DNA of 64,000 nt from the NCBI GenBank assembly GCA_963708245.1, contig OY970201.1:5208001-5272000 (forward strand), written 5' to 3'. Below, in pieces: positions 27,127-36,481 of this stretch. Source of the DNA: CAVYXK01 sp963708245. Its GTDB lineage: Bacteria; Pseudomonadota; Alphaproteobacteria; Acetobacterales; Acetobacteraceae. Numbering within the stretch: position 1 is the stretch's first letter; each line of letters starts with the position of its first letter. The position numbers and the translations under genes are program-made. Under the pieces are notes generated by a model that ran no database searches, was not told where the DNA came from, and was given only the letters and a program-made list of their open reading frames with translations.

Positions 27127-28398
27127 ATGACCGGACGTCGCGCCGTTGTGGTCGTGCTGGACGGGCTCCGCCGCGACTTCGTCGATGCCGCTGGCACGCC
27201 GGCGCTACACGCACTGGCGACACGCGCATGCCGTTTCGCAGCGCATCGGTCCGTCTTCCCCTGCGCGACCCGCGTGGTGTCGGCAAGCTTCGCGACCGGC
27301 TGCTATCCGGCGCGCCACGGACTGCAAGGCAATGCGATGGCGCTGCTGGAGGGTGGCCGGCTGGTGCCGCATGATGCCGGCCTGCCCGGATTCCTGGCGC
27401 ACAAGAGGAAGGTGACGGGCCGCGCGCTCGCGGTGCCGACGCTGGCCGAGCGGCTGTCCCCGTGTGGGGGAGCGATCGTTTTCAGCAACGTCTCGCCTGG
27501 CGCGGCCTATGCGCATGATCCAGACGCGTTCGGGCGCGTGTTCCATCGTGCCGGCTCGTTTGGCCCCGGTCGGGTCCCGCTCGATCCGCTGCCGGTGCGG
27601 CTGGACAGTGTCGGCGACCGCGAGACGACCGAGCGCTTCATCGCTACGGCGCTGCAGCCCAGCGGGCCTGCGTTGTCCGTTCTGTGGTGCGGCGAGCCCG
27701 ACCACATCCAACACAACACGCCGCTCGGCTCGCTGCTGCACCGGCGCGTGCTTGCTGAGGCCGATAGGAACGTCGGCTTGGTCATCGATGCCGTGGACCG
27801 GCTGCGCGCAGCCGGTGAGAACATGCTCCTGATCGTCTGCTCGGACCACGGGCACGAGACGGTGAGCGGGATCGTCGATGTCGAGGCCGAGCTGATCGCC
27901 GCCGGGCTGAAATCGAGCCCCGAGTCCGGCGATGTGCTGGCGCTGTCGAACGGCACCGCGACGCTGATCTACCTGCATCCGGAGCAAGAGGCGGTGCGTC
28001 CCGCGCTGGCAGATTTCCTGCGGTCTCGTGACTGGACCGGCACAGTGCTGGATGGGCCCGCGCTCTCGACGGTCGGTCAAGCGGCGACCAATGCGCTTGC
28101 CTTCGCTGTCGCATTCCGAGCGGAAGAGCGGGCCAATGAGTACGGCATTCCCGGTTGCGCGCTGGTCGGAAAGCCACGCTGGGGCGAGGGCGTGCCGATA
28201 GGCTGCGGGCAGCATGGGGGTCTTGCCGCTCATGAGCAGGCGCCATTCCTGATGATCGAGGGCGAGGGATTCGCTGCGGGCAGCGCGTGTCAGAGCGAAA
28301 GCCAGATTGTCGACCTGGCGCCAACGATCCTGCACCATTTGGGGGTTGAGGCGGTCGAGTTGGACGGACGGCTGCTGCAAACGTTGAGGGCGCAGTGA
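27127..28398 (+). CDS. alkaline-phosphatase-superfamily phosphodiesterase/pyrophosphatase-like enzyme
   Basis: A 423-residue protein that starts four bases after phnA, so the two are one transcription unit. The superfamily metal framework is present: VVVLDGLRRDF (Asp), FPCATRVVSASFATG (nucleophile Thr/Ser region), GEPDHIQHNTP (Asp/His), CSDHGHETVSG (Asp/His) and GQHGGLAAHEQAPF (His). This resembles nucleotide pyrophosphatase/phosphodiesterase (NPP) relatives more than PhnA itself. A role on phosphonate mono- or diesters, or on a nucleotidyl-phosphonate, would fit the operon, but the substrate is not known. Confidence 0.82.
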   Translation: MTGRRAVVVVLDGLRRDFVDAAGTPALHALATRACRFAAHRSVFPCATRVVSASFATGCYPARHGLQGNAMALLEGGRLVPHDAGLPGFLAHKRKVTGRALAVPTLAERLSPCGGAIVFSNVSPGAAYAHDPDAFGRVFHRAGSFGPGRVPLDPLPVRLDSVGDRETTERFIATALQPSGPALSVLWCGEPDHIQHNTPLGSLLHRRVLAEADRNVGLVIDAVDRLRAAGENMLLIVCSDHGHETVSGIVDVEAELIAAGLKSSPESGDVLALSNGTATLIYLHPEQEAVRPALADFLRSRDWTGTVLDGPALSTVGQAATNALAFAVAFRAEERANEYGIPGCALVGKPRWGEGVPIGCGQHGGLAAHEQAPFLMIEGEGFAAGSACQSESQIVDLAPTILHHLGVEAVELDGRLLQTLRAQ

Positions 28399-28552
28399 CC
28401 CTCACCAGGTTCGCTGCGCCAACTGACCGTTCCCGCAGAGCGGGCGTGGTGAGGTCGCTGGTGTGCCCCCAGTCCGAGGAGTAGAGACGGATCAAGCCAG
28501 ATCTGTGGTAACTTTGCTGCAATGAAGGCGATCGGAGATAGCCGTCTGCTGC

Positions 28553-29374
28553 TCAGCAATTCCGGGAAACGTGGCATTCGTCAGTCACAACGTTAAAGCC
28601 CGTGAGTGTGCAGGGCCCAAACGTTGTGGCTAGCGCCACGTCCGTCGCGTCGCGCCCACGTGCCATCAGAATGCGGCCGATCCGAGGGGTGTTATGCCGG
28701 GCGTCAAAAGTGTGCCAATGGCCTCCAAGATAAGCTTCGAACCAAGCCGAGAAATCCATAGGACACGGCACCGGGGGGATGCCGATATCGCCCAGATAGC
28801 CGGTGCAATAGCGTGCAGGAATGTTCATGCAGCGGCAGAACGTAATTGCCAGATGCGCGAAGTCGCGGCAAACGCCGCGTTGCTCTGCGTGACCGCTCCA
28901 CGCCGTACGCGTCGGGTCAGCATGCTCGTAACCGAAGGCAATCCTGTCATGCACATAATCGCAGATCGCTTTCACGCGTGCCCAGCCGGGTGGGGTCTGA
29001 CCGAACAGCGACCAGGCGATGTCAATAAAGCGATCGGTATCGCAATAACGACTGCCAAGCAGGTGAACCAGCACCTCGTCCGGTAGATCCTGGACAGCAT
29101 GCTGTCGCGCGTCGGGAGCCACGACGTCGGGTGTTCCAGGATCGAGTACCAGAAACGATGTCGACATCTTCAGCCGACCAGCAGGCGCGACAATACGATG
29201 ACAGATATTGCCGAAACCGTCACGATATTCCGTTGCCCCAATGGGCGGATCGAAGATGATCTGGTGTGGGCCGATGACATCAGGCAGGCGGGAAGGATGC
29301 ACGCTAAGCACCAGCAGCATCGGCGTGTCCTGTTGACAATCGTATTCGATTTCGTAGCCAGCACGGATCTGCAT
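28553..29374 (-). CDS. transglutaminase-like domain protein
   Basis: A 273-residue protein with an N-terminal beta-rich region and a transglutaminase-like cysteine core: GVCRDFAHLAITFCR (Cys), then GGHWHTFDARHNTP (His and Asp). Bacterial members act as proteases or amide hydrolases on peptides rather than as cross-linkers. It is transcribed in tandem after a second transglutaminase-like gene 53 nt upstream; such pairs are common in proteobacteria, often beside a circularly permuted ATP-grasp/alpha-E pair that is not present here. Confidence 0.87.
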   Translation of the reverse strand: MQIRAGYEIEYDCQQDTPMLLVLSVHPSRLPDVIGPHQIIFDPPIGATEYRDGFGNICHRIVAPAGRLKMSTSFLVLDPGTPDVVAPDARQHAVQDLPDEVLVHLLGSRYCDTDRFIDIAWSLFGQTPPGWARVKAICDYVHDRIAFGYEHADPTRTAWSGHAEQRGVCRDFAHLAITFCRCMNIPARYCTGYLGDIGIPPVPCPMDFSAWFEAYLGGHWHTFDARHNTPRIGRILMARGRDATDVALATTFGPCTLTGFNVVTDECHVSRNC

Positions 29375-29427
29375 GATTTGATCTCCCGAACGGGATGAAC
29401 CGACGGCGCCTTACCTCGGCTTGAGCA

Positions 29428-30348
29428 CTAACCGGCTTGGAGCGAACCGGTTTCTTCCCCCTGGGTTTGGTCGATGGCGTCGCTGGTCACGTTTACCTCA
29501 ACCGTCATGCCAAGATGGTCACCCGGGAAGCCAAACCATGTTCCGTGCAAGGGGATTGTCTGGGATGGATCACGCGCAACAGCGACGCGAATGAGATCAC
29601 GATTGCCGACAATACCATTTGTCGGGTCGAATTCGATCCACCCGGCGCCTGGTAGGTAGACCCGCACCCAGGCGTGGGTCGATCCGCCGCCGACGCGGCG
29701 CCTGCGCTCCGAGCGCGGCGCGTACAGGTAACCCGAGACGAAGCGGGCAGCGAGCCCGAGCGAACGAGCCGCCTCAAGCATCAGTACGGCAAAGTCACGG
29801 CAGGTGCCTGTGCCAAGCTTCAACGTCTGGGCGGGGCTCTGAACGCCGCCCTCGTGGCGCAAAACGTAGCTGAAGCCACTCTCGATACCGTGGGTCATGC
29901 GCTCAAGCAAATCCAAGGTTCCAGTCGGGCCGTCGGCGAGCAGAAACTGACGTGCCCAGCGATCTATCTCGCGCTCCGGGTCTGGGTAGTGCCGTTCGAT
30001 CGATCGGGCGAGATCCGGGATTTCCTCGATCCCGTAGGAAAAAGGAAAGGTCTCGGCATAGGGCTCAATCTGAAAGTCAAGTCCATTCAATGGCTGATGG
30101 TCGATGCGGGTCGCGCTTGCAAACCGCAGCTCGCGCGCACGTTCACTGAAGGTGGCAACGGCAACACTGTTGCCGAACACGTCATGGACCCAACGCAGAG
30201 CGGCCGGCTTCGGCGCTATCTCAAGTTTCGCTTCGAGCAGACGCTGGTCATGTCCCTCACGTGGCCGCAGCATCATGCGGTGCTCACCGAAGGCGACCGG
30301 TTGCTTATAGCGATATGTCGTTACATGAGATACGGTAAGGATTGGCAT
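29428..30348 (-). CDS. transglutaminase-like domain protein with N-terminal beta domain
   Basis: A 306-residue protein. The first ~100 residues (MPILTVSHVTTYRYKQPVAFGEHRMMLRPR) are the bacterial transglutaminase-like N-terminal region; then the cysteine core GTGTCRDFAVLMLEAARSLG, STHAWVRVYLPGAGWIEFDPTNG with His and Asp, and the AARFVSGYLY segment. It precedes and probably shares a transcript with the gene at 28553-29374. Substrate unknown. Confidence 0.88.
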   Translation of the reverse strand: MPILTVSHVTTYRYKQPVAFGEHRMMLRPREGHDQRLLEAKLEIAPKPAALRWVHDVFGNSVAVATFSERARELRFASATRIDHQPLNGLDFQIEPYAETFPFSYGIEEIPDLARSIERHYPDPEREIDRWARQFLLADGPTGTLDLLERMTHGIESGFSYVLRHEGGVQSPAQTLKLGTGTCRDFAVLMLEAARSLGLAARFVSGYLYAPRSERRRRVGGGSTHAWVRVYLPGAGWIEFDPTNGIVGNRDLIRVAVARDPSQTIPLHGTWFGFPGDHLGMTVEVNVTSDAIDQTQGEETGSLQAG

Positions 30349-30360
30349 GGCTCAAATTAT

Positions 30361-30393
30361 ATCGTCACGCCCGAGAATCTCGGGCGTGACGAT
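30361..30393. terminator. hairpin between aminotransferase and transglutaminase genes
   Basis: Perfect 15-bp arms (30361-30375, 30379-30393) with a 3-nt loop; the arm reads ATCGTCACGCCCGAG. It follows the stop of the minus-strand aminotransferase by 23 bases and is followed on that strand by ATAATTTGAG, a weak T-rich tail. Likely a terminator; the sequence also resembles the dispersed GTCACGCCCGAG-type palindromes of alphaproteobacteria. Confidence 0.6.
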
Positions 30394-30415
30394 GACCAGG
30401 TTCCTCTTTTTGCAA

Positions 30416-31819
30416 TCAGACAAGCGTGATCTGCTCGCGCCGGAGCTGCACGGTGAGCTCATCGAGCGCCTTGCCGATCCGCTCGATCATCTCGTCGATT
30501 TCCGGCTTGGAGATGATCAGCGGCGGGCTGAAGCAAAGCACCTCGCCGGGGACGGTGCGGCCGATGACGCCGTTCTGCTCGATCAGCTTCACCCAGCGTG
30601 CTCCGATCTTCGCCGTGGGATCGAAGTTCCGGTGTTCCGCCTTGTCTGCAACCAGCTCCACTGCGCCGATCAGTCCGACGCCGCGCACCTCGCCCACCAG
30701 CGGGTGGTCGGCAAAGCGCTTGCGCAATGCCGCCTGCATATGCGGACCGACCTCGCGGACATGCGCACCGATATCCATCTCGTCGTAGATTTTCAGCGTC
30801 TCGATCGCCACCGCGGCCGGCACGGGATGGCCGGAGTAGGTGAAGCCGTGACCGAAGGTACCAATCTCGTTGCTGTGCCGGGCCATCGCGTCGAACACCC
30901 GGTCGTTCACCATGACCGCGCTGATCGGCAGATAGGACGAAGAGAGCGCCTTCGCGCAGGTGATGATGTCGGGCTCGATGTTGTAGGTCTGGCTACCCCA
31001 ATAGTTGCCGGTGCGCCAGAAGCCACAGATCACCTCGTCGGCGACGAACAGGATGTCGTATTTGCGGCACACCGCCTGGATCTTCTCGAAATAGCCGCGT
31101 GGCGGCACTAGCACGCCGCCAGCGCCCATCACCGGCTCGGCGAACATGGCGGCGACTGTGTCGGGATCCTCGGCCAGGATCAGCTTCTCGAGCTCTTCGG
31201 CGCAACGTGAGGCGAACGCGTCTTCGGTCTCGCCCGGCTGTGCGAAATGATAGTGGTGCGGCGTCATCGTGTGGATGAAGCCGGGCAGCGGCACGTCGAA
31301 GCTGCGGTGGTTGTGCGGGATCGCAGTCAACGAGGACGAGGCGATAGTGATGCCGTGATAGCCCTTGTTGCGGCCGATGATCTTTTTCTTCTTCGGCCGG
31401 CCCAGCGCGTTGTTGAAGTACCAGATCATCTTGATCGCGCTGTCGTTCGCCTCGGACCCCGAGTTGGCGAAGAACACCTTGCTCATCGGCACGGGGGCGC
31501 GTTGGATCAGCATCTCAGCAAGATCGATGCAGGGCTCGTGCGACTTGGCGGTAAAGCCATGGTAGTACGGTAGCTTACGCATCTGCGCCGCGGCTGCCTG
31601 CACCAGACGCTCGTTGTCGAAGCCGAGCGAGGCGCACCAGAGGCCCGCGACGGCCTCGATGTATTCCTTGCCGGCATCGTCCCACACGCGCACGCCCTTG
31701 CCGCGGGTGATGACGATCGGCCCCACCTCCAGATGCGTCTTCAGGTCGGTGTACGGATGCAGCACATTGGCGATGTCACGGGCGGCAGCCGAGTTGGCGC
31801 CGAACGGGGGCGGGCTCAT
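30416..31819 (-). CDS. class III (omega) aminotransferase
   Basis: A 467-residue PLP enzyme of the class III aminotransferase family, which moves the amino group of an omega-amine or beta-alanine-type donor to pyruvate. Key features are VFFANSGSEANDSAIKMIWY (PLP phosphate binding), GYHGITIASSSLTAIPHNH, LFVADEVICGFWRTG (Asp) and the Schiff-base lysine in IITCAKALSSSYLPISAVM. It resembles putrescine/omega-amino-acid-pyruvate transaminases. Start ATG 31819, with AGGAGGAACCC upstream. Divergent from the oxidoreductase gene at 31894. Confidence 0.92.
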   Translation of the reverse strand: MSPPPFGANSAAARDIANVLHPYTDLKTHLEVGPIVITRGKGVRVWDDAGKEYIEAVAGLWCASLGFDNERLVQAAAAQMRKLPYYHGFTAKSHEPCIDLAEMLIQRAPVPMSKVFFANSGSEANDSAIKMIWYFNNALGRPKKKKIIGRNKGYHGITIASSSLTAIPHNHRSFDVPLPGFIHTMTPHHYHFAQPGETEDAFASRCAEELEKLILAEDPDTVAAMFAEPVMGAGGVLVPPRGYFEKIQAVCRKYDILFVADEVICGFWRTGNYWGSQTYNIEPDIITCAKALSSSYLPISAVMVNDRVFDAMARHSNEIGTFGHGFTYSGHPVPAAVAIETLKIYDEMDIGAHVREVGPHMQAALRKRFADHPLVGEVRGVGLIGAVELVADKAEHRNFDPTAKIGARWVKLIEQNGVIGRTVPGEVLCFSPPLIISKPEIDEMIERIGKALDELTVQLRREQITLV

Positions 31820-31893
31820 GGGTTCCTCCTGGACCGGTGTCGGGGATGCAGCCTAGGATGAAACGGCCGGCCCGTCACCCCAGAGGAGGCGCC

Positions 31894-32946
31894 ATGCAAT
31901 TCGGCTATTTCACCCTCAGCGACAACCACTACCGCGACAACCGTCGTTCACCCAATCAGTTCATTGCCGATATCATCGACGAGGCGCTGTATGCCGAGCA
32001 AATCGGGCTGAGCTCCGCTTGGATCGGAGAGCATCATTTCAGCACCCTCGGTGTCCTGTCCTGTCCTGATCTCGCGCTTGCCTACATCGCCGCGCGCACG
32101 CAGCGCATCCGCCTCGCGCCAGCGGTCACGGTGCTGCCGCTGCACCACCCGATCCGGGTCGCCGAGCAATGGGCAAGCCTCGATCTCCTGTCGGCCGGAC
32201 GCGTCGATTTCGCTGCCGGCCGCGGCTATGACCGCCGCGAATACGCTCCGCTCAATGTTTCGTTCGAAGACAATCAGGCCATCTTCGAAGAAGGCATGGA
32301 GATCGTGCAGCGCCTCTGGGCCGATCCCGCGCCGCTGACCCATCGCGGCCGGCACTATGCGTTCGATAATGTCTCGATCACTCCGCAGCCGGTGCAGCGC
32401 CCTATTCCGTCCTATGTCGCCTCGTTCTCCCGCCCATCGATCGAGCTCGCGGCTCGGCTCGGCTGCGGGTTAATCGTGGCGCCATTCGCCGCGGCGATCA
32501 GTTTCGGCGGCCTGACCGACGTGGCACGGCTCTACCGCGAGACCTGCGCCAAGCACGGAACCATGCCGGGGCGGCTGATGTGCAGCTATTTCATCCATTT
32601 CCACGATACGCCGGAGCAGGAAACCGCGGCCCGCGCCCGCCAGCTTCGGTACTACCAGGAATGTGTCATTCCCGCCTTTCCAGGCGATCCGGCCACTGCC
32701 CCGCCGAGCTACCGCTATTTCATCGGCATGGTCGATAGGCTGAGGAACGTTCGCCCCGAGGACCTGACCGACAACGCCGTCCTGCTCGGTTCGCCCGCCT
32801 GGATCACCGACGTGCTCAAGCGCGTGGAGGCCGCCGGCTTCGACGAAGTGATCCTGTATTTCAACGTCGGCTTGAAGCCGCACGCCCAGGTCAAGGACGA
32901 AATGGCACGCTTCACCGAGCAGGTGGCTCCGGCGTTCCAGCGCTGA
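31894..32946 (+). CDS. LLM-class flavin-dependent oxidoreductase
   Basis: A 350-residue luciferase-like monooxygenase-family protein. ATG 31894 (MQFGYFTLSDNHY) follows GAGGAGGCGCC; an earlier in-frame ATG at 31837 would add 19 residues overlapping the divergent promoter region. Family features are SSAWIGEHHFSTLGVLSCPD, LPLHHPIRVAEQWASLDLLS and GRVDFAAGRGYDRREYAPL. Substrate unknown. It shares only general family likeness with the gene at 1645-2835. Its end overlaps the tail of the convergent membrane protein by 35 bases. Confidence 0.88.
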   Translation: MQFGYFTLSDNHYRDNRRSPNQFIADIIDEALYAEQIGLSSAWIGEHHFSTLGVLSCPDLALAYIAARTQRIRLAPAVTVLPLHHPIRVAEQWASLDLLSAGRVDFAAGRGYDRREYAPLNVSFEDNQAIFEEGMEIVQRLWADPAPLTHRGRHYAFDNVSITPQPVQRPIPSYVASFSRPSIELAARLGCGLIVAPFAAAISFGGLTDVARLYRETCAKHGTMPGRLMCSYFIHFHDTPEQETAARARQLRYYQECVIPAFPGDPATAPPSYRYFIGMVDRLRNVRPEDLTDNAVLLGSPAWITDVLKRVEAAGFDEVILYFNVGLKPHAQVKDEMARFTEQVAPAFQR

Positions 32947-34513
32947 TGCGCAACAGCGGACAAGCCAGGATGCCGTCCTGGTCGAGGTTTGAACGTACCG
33001 GCGCGCACCCCTTACCACGCCGCAGCCCGTAAGCGCGCAGCGTGATATCGGCCACGCCCTTATTCTCACCCGGCATCTCCAGGCCCCATAGCGGACCGGA
33101 ATGAGTGCGCATCGCCGCTTCGACCTGGCGGGCCAACCGGTTGCGGTCTCCGGGATGAACAAGGTTGTTGTTCGCTCCGACGAAACGCATGTTGAGCGGA
33201 GCGAACGCCACGACATAGGCCATCGGCGAGGGATCGAGCAGCACTACCAGGCTATCCGCCGGCATCGGCGGCAGCGCGACCGCGACGGCTTGCTCTCCCG
33301 GCGCGCCACGGCCCCAGTCGGGATAGACGGTGACGGCGATCAGCACGAGGACCAGGGCGGCGGAACACATGCGCTGCCATTCCCGAGCGAGCCGCGTCAG
33401 CAGCGGCGATAGCGCTGTCATGATCAGGACGCCGCTGAACAGTTCCAGCACCGCGAGATAGCGCAGGATCGAGAAGCATATCTCCCATGCAACATAAGAC
33501 AGCGCCCAGAACGCGGACAGCATCGCGACGCCGCGGGCGGCGCGGGAGTGGAGCCGCCGCTTGGCCCGCACGACGACTGCCAATGCCGCGATACAGCCGA
33601 GCGCGACGCGCGGATCCCGGGTCGGCAGTTCAGTCACGAGCGTCTGCGGTGTGAATACCCAGAACAGCGGATAGAACAGCGCCTGGACGACCGAGCGGGG
33701 CATGAACCGAAGATCGGCCATTCGCGCCATTGCTCCCCAGGGCGAATGGAAGAAGTCGTTGAAATATGGAAACACCGGGTTGGCGAAGTGCTGCCATAAG
33801 TTCCACCACCAGAACCCGCCTGTGAGTCCTGCACCCACCACGCCTCCGCCAGCAAACCAAAGCACCCGCCGTACCCATCGGCCTGGAGCCCCGAAGATCG
33901 GCAGCACTACCAATCCCAGAGTATACGGCCCGGATGTAAGCTTCAGCCCCACAGCGATCCCGCCTAATAAACCTGCGGCCAAGCAGGCTTGCTCCGACGG
34001 CTCGGTTCCGTCGGCGCGTATCAGGAGCAGCACGGCGCCCAGGATGCACGCGCCCGCCGCCATCTCGCTCATCGCCGTTCCCAGCGTCGGCAGTCCCGCC
34101 GCACCGGTAACGCCGATGAGTGCCGCCGCAAATGCCTGGTATGGGGGAAGCAGCCGGTGCGCTAAAACGAGCGCGAGCACCGCAGCGATCGCGTGCGGCA
34201 CGGCAAGGATGGTCGCCAGCAGCCGCGGTACATGATTGAACGCGTGCAGCAGCAGCACATAGGCGATATCGAGCAGCGGGGAATGGAAGGTCTGCATCTG
34301 GGCCGGATCGAGATCCATCCTGATCCGCCCGTGAAGCCACGCAAACCCATTATAGAGATGATAGTTCCGCAGATCCCAACTTGCGTCGGGTCCCGCAATC
34401 GCGGCCGCGAGCAGTATGCCCGACCCAAGCGTGATAACGCCAAGCCACTGCGCCGATGCCGGTCTGATCCATCGCTGCTGAGCGGCTATAGCGCCTCCTG
34501 CAATCGTCTGCAT
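32912..34513 (-). CDS. polytopic membrane protein, GT-C glycosyltransferase-like
   Basis: A 533-residue inner-membrane protein with about ten hydrophobic helices. After the first helix it has DLRNYHLYNGFAWLHGRI and HSPLLDIAYVLLLHAFNHVP, an acidic periplasmic loop plus Tyr/His pattern like GT-C enzymes that use polyprenyl-phosphate sugars (GT87/DUF2029 type). That is a fold-level guess. The C-terminal ~80 residues are soluble. Convergent with, and overlapping the end of, the oxidoreductase gene (32912-32946). Confidence 0.7.
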   Translation of the reverse strand: MQTIAGGAIAAQQRWIRPASAQWLGVITLGSGILLAAAIAGPDASWDLRNYHLYNGFAWLHGRIRMDLDPAQMQTFHSPLLDIAYVLLLHAFNHVPRLLATILAVPHAIAAVLALVLAHRLLPPYQAFAAALIGVTGAAGLPTLGTAMSEMAAGACILGAVLLLIRADGTEPSEQACLAAGLLGGIAVGLKLTSGPYTLGLVVLPIFGAPGRWVRRVLWFAGGGVVGAGLTGGFWWWNLWQHFANPVFPYFNDFFHSPWGAMARMADLRFMPRSVVQALFYPLFWVFTPQTLVTELPTRDPRVALGCIAALAVVVRAKRRLHSRAARGVAMLSAFWALSYVAWEICFSILRYLAVLELFSGVLIMTALSPLLTRLAREWQRMCSAALVLVLIAVTVYPDWGRGAPGEQAVAVALPPMPADSLVVLLDPSPMAYVVAFAPLNMRFVGANNNLVHPGDRNRLARQVEAAMRTHSGPLWGLEMPGENKGVADITLRAYGLRRGKGCAPVRSNLDQDGILACPLLRISAGTPEPPAR

Positions 34514-34547
34514 GCAGACAGGCTATGCGGCCCCGCTTGCTGCCTCG

Positions 34548-34976
34548 TTAACCCGGTCCATGCCGGATCGGTTCCGCATCACGCGGTGTTCTCGCGTAGC
34601 GCGGCAGATCGTCGAGGATCTCTAACCACGGCACCTGCTCTTCGACATGCACATGTGCCAGCGGCACGACGGCGGCGGGGTCGCCCAGGCTGCAGACATA
34701 TAGATCGACGTGATCCGGCCTTTGGTCGCTTTCGTATGCTATCGGCGAGCCGCAGCGGCCGCAGAAGCTGCGCCGCACCCCCGGCGAGGACGCGTACACT
34801 TTCGGCGTTCCCCGCGTATATCGAAAATCTGCCCGTCGAACGATTAGAAATGTAGTAACAGGTGATGATGTATTGCGCCGGCAGCTTTCGCAATGGCAAT
34901 GCACGATCTGCAATGGTACGCCTGATACGGCGTAGGCGATATCACCGCAGAGACAATGACCAGTCAGACTGCTCAT
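34548..34976 (-). CDS. GFA family (Mss4-like fold) zinc-binding protein
   Basis: A 142-residue protein of the GFA/CENP-V family, named for glutathione-dependent formaldehyde-activating enzymes, though most members have unknown function. Zinc-site cysteines are in order GHCLCGDIAYAV, CHCESCRRNTSSP and RSFCGRCGSPIAYESD. Length is normal. It precedes the membrane protein gene by 34 nt on the same strand. Confidence 0.9.
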   Translation of the reverse strand: MSSLTGHCLCGDIAYAVSGVPLQIVHCHCESCRRNTSSPVTTFLIVRRADFRYTRGTPKVYASSPGVRRSFCGRCGSPIAYESDQRPDHVDLYVCSLGDPAAVVPLAHVHVEEQVPWLEILDDLPRYARTPRDAEPIRHGPG

Positions 34977-35233
34977 TATTGCATCTCCTGTACGGGCTGT
35001 CTTGGGTCAGTTTGCGGCATACGCTCCCCGGAAAGCAGAAATCCGAGGTGAAGAAGGCGACGGTCAGTCAAACACTGTGACGAGCCTCTTCGATCGCCAC
35101 CCAATCTTCTGGAAGATCGAGAAACCGTCTACTAACGGTCGCACCGGGTGCCCCGGGCGTGCTGGGAGGAGCAGGATGTCGCAAATGGGACAGTTCCGGA
35201 AAAGGCGGGATCGCACACTCGTGGTACCCTGAC

Positions 35234-36481
35234 ATGAACGCCGCTTACGACGCCAGCAATCGGATTCCAGCCGCGCGTCCGGTAGAGTTTGCGGCCCCTC
35301 CTGGGCATCCCGCCCGCGGGACGCCAGTTGTCCTCCAGGTCCTTCCGTCGCTCGTCACCGGTGGTGTCGAGCGCGGCACCATCGAGGTCACCGAAGCAGT
35401 TGCGGCGGCGGGTTGGACTGCGCTGGTCGCCAGTGCCGGCGGGCCACTGGTCGCGGCAATCGAGCGGGCCGGTGGGCGGCACATCACGCTGCCGCTCGAT
35501 CGCCGCACGCCGATGGCCATCTGGCGCAATGCCGCCCGCCTTGCCCGCCTGGTGCATCAGGAAGGCGTCGATATCGTGCATGCCCGCTCCCGCGCCCCCG
35601 CCTGGTCGGCATGGCTCGCGGCACGGCGGACGGGCGCACGCTTCATCACCACCTATCACGGCACCTACAATGAAGACCTGCCGTTCAAGCGCCGCTACAA
35701 CGCGGTCATGGCCAGGGGGGAGATCGTCATCGCCGCCAGTCGTTTCATTGCCGACCTGATCATCGCCCGACACGGGATTGATCCCTCCCGTATCCGGGTG
35801 ATCCCGCGCGGCGTCAATCCCGCCGTCTTCGATCCCGCTTCCGTTACCGCGGAGCGGCTCGGTCGGCTGGACACAGTGTGGTCGCTTCCGCCCGGCGCCC
35901 CGGTGATCACGCTTCCTGGCCGGCTCACAGGCTGGAAGGGCCAGACGGTGCTGCTGGACGCTATCGCCGGGCTCGTGCGGCGGGAAACGGTCTGTGTGCT
36001 GCTCGGCTCGGACCAGGGCCGCATCGGCTATACCGCCGAGCTGCGCCGCCAAGCTCAGCGGCTGGGCATTGCTGATCGGGTGCGCCTGCCCGGCGAATGC
36101 GACGACATGCCGGCCGCCTTGTCGCGGTCCGATATCGTGGTGCACGCCTCTACTCAGCCGGAAGCCTTTGGTCGGGTGGTGATCGAGGCGCAGGCGATGG
36201 CGCGGCCGGTGATCGCCGCCGATTTTGGCGGCCCCGTGGAGACGGTCGAGCACGGCGTTACCGGCTGGCGCGTTCCGCCGGGTCAGCCAGCGGCGCTTAC
36301 GGCGGCGCTCGATCGGGTACTGACGCTGCCGGTGGAACGGCGCGCGGCGATCGGCGCCGCGGCCCGTGCGGCCGTGCTCGCGCGCTGCACCACTGTGGCC
36401 ATGCAGCAGGCGACGCTTGCCGCGTACCGCGAATTGCTTGCTGCTCCCGCGCAGGCCGGGGTTGCGGCGAAAGGGGCGTGA
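35234..36481 (+). CDS. family 4 glycosyltransferase
   Basis: A 415-residue GT-B glycosyltransferase. Start at ATG 35234 (MNAAYDASNRIPA); the Shine-Dalgarno is weak and an ATG at 35159 is also in frame. N-terminal acceptor domain: VVLQVLPSLVTGGVERGTIE. C-terminal nucleotide-sugar domain: LPGRLTGWKGQTVLLDAI and the conserved EAFGRVVIEAQAMARPVIA. Likely transfers a sugar in LPS or exopolysaccharide assembly; acceptor and donor unknown. It lies 38 nt upstream of thrS. Confidence 0.9.
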   Translation: MNAAYDASNRIPAARPVEFAAPPGHPARGTPVVLQVLPSLVTGGVERGTIEVTEAVAAAGWTALVASAGGPLVAAIERAGGRHITLPLDRRTPMAIWRNAARLARLVHQEGVDIVHARSRAPAWSAWLAARRTGARFITTYHGTYNEDLPFKRRYNAVMARGEIVIAASRFIADLIIARHGIDPSRIRVIPRGVNPAVFDPASVTAERLGRLDTVWSLPPGAPVITLPGRLTGWKGQTVLLDAIAGLVRRETVCVLLGSDQGRIGYTAELRRQAQRLGIADRVRLPGECDDMPAALSRSDIVVHASTQPEAFGRVVIEAQAMARPVIAADFGGPVETVEHGVTGWRVPPGQPAALTAALDRVLTLPVERRAAIGAAARAAVLARCTTVAMQQATLAAYRELLAAPAQAGVAAKGA

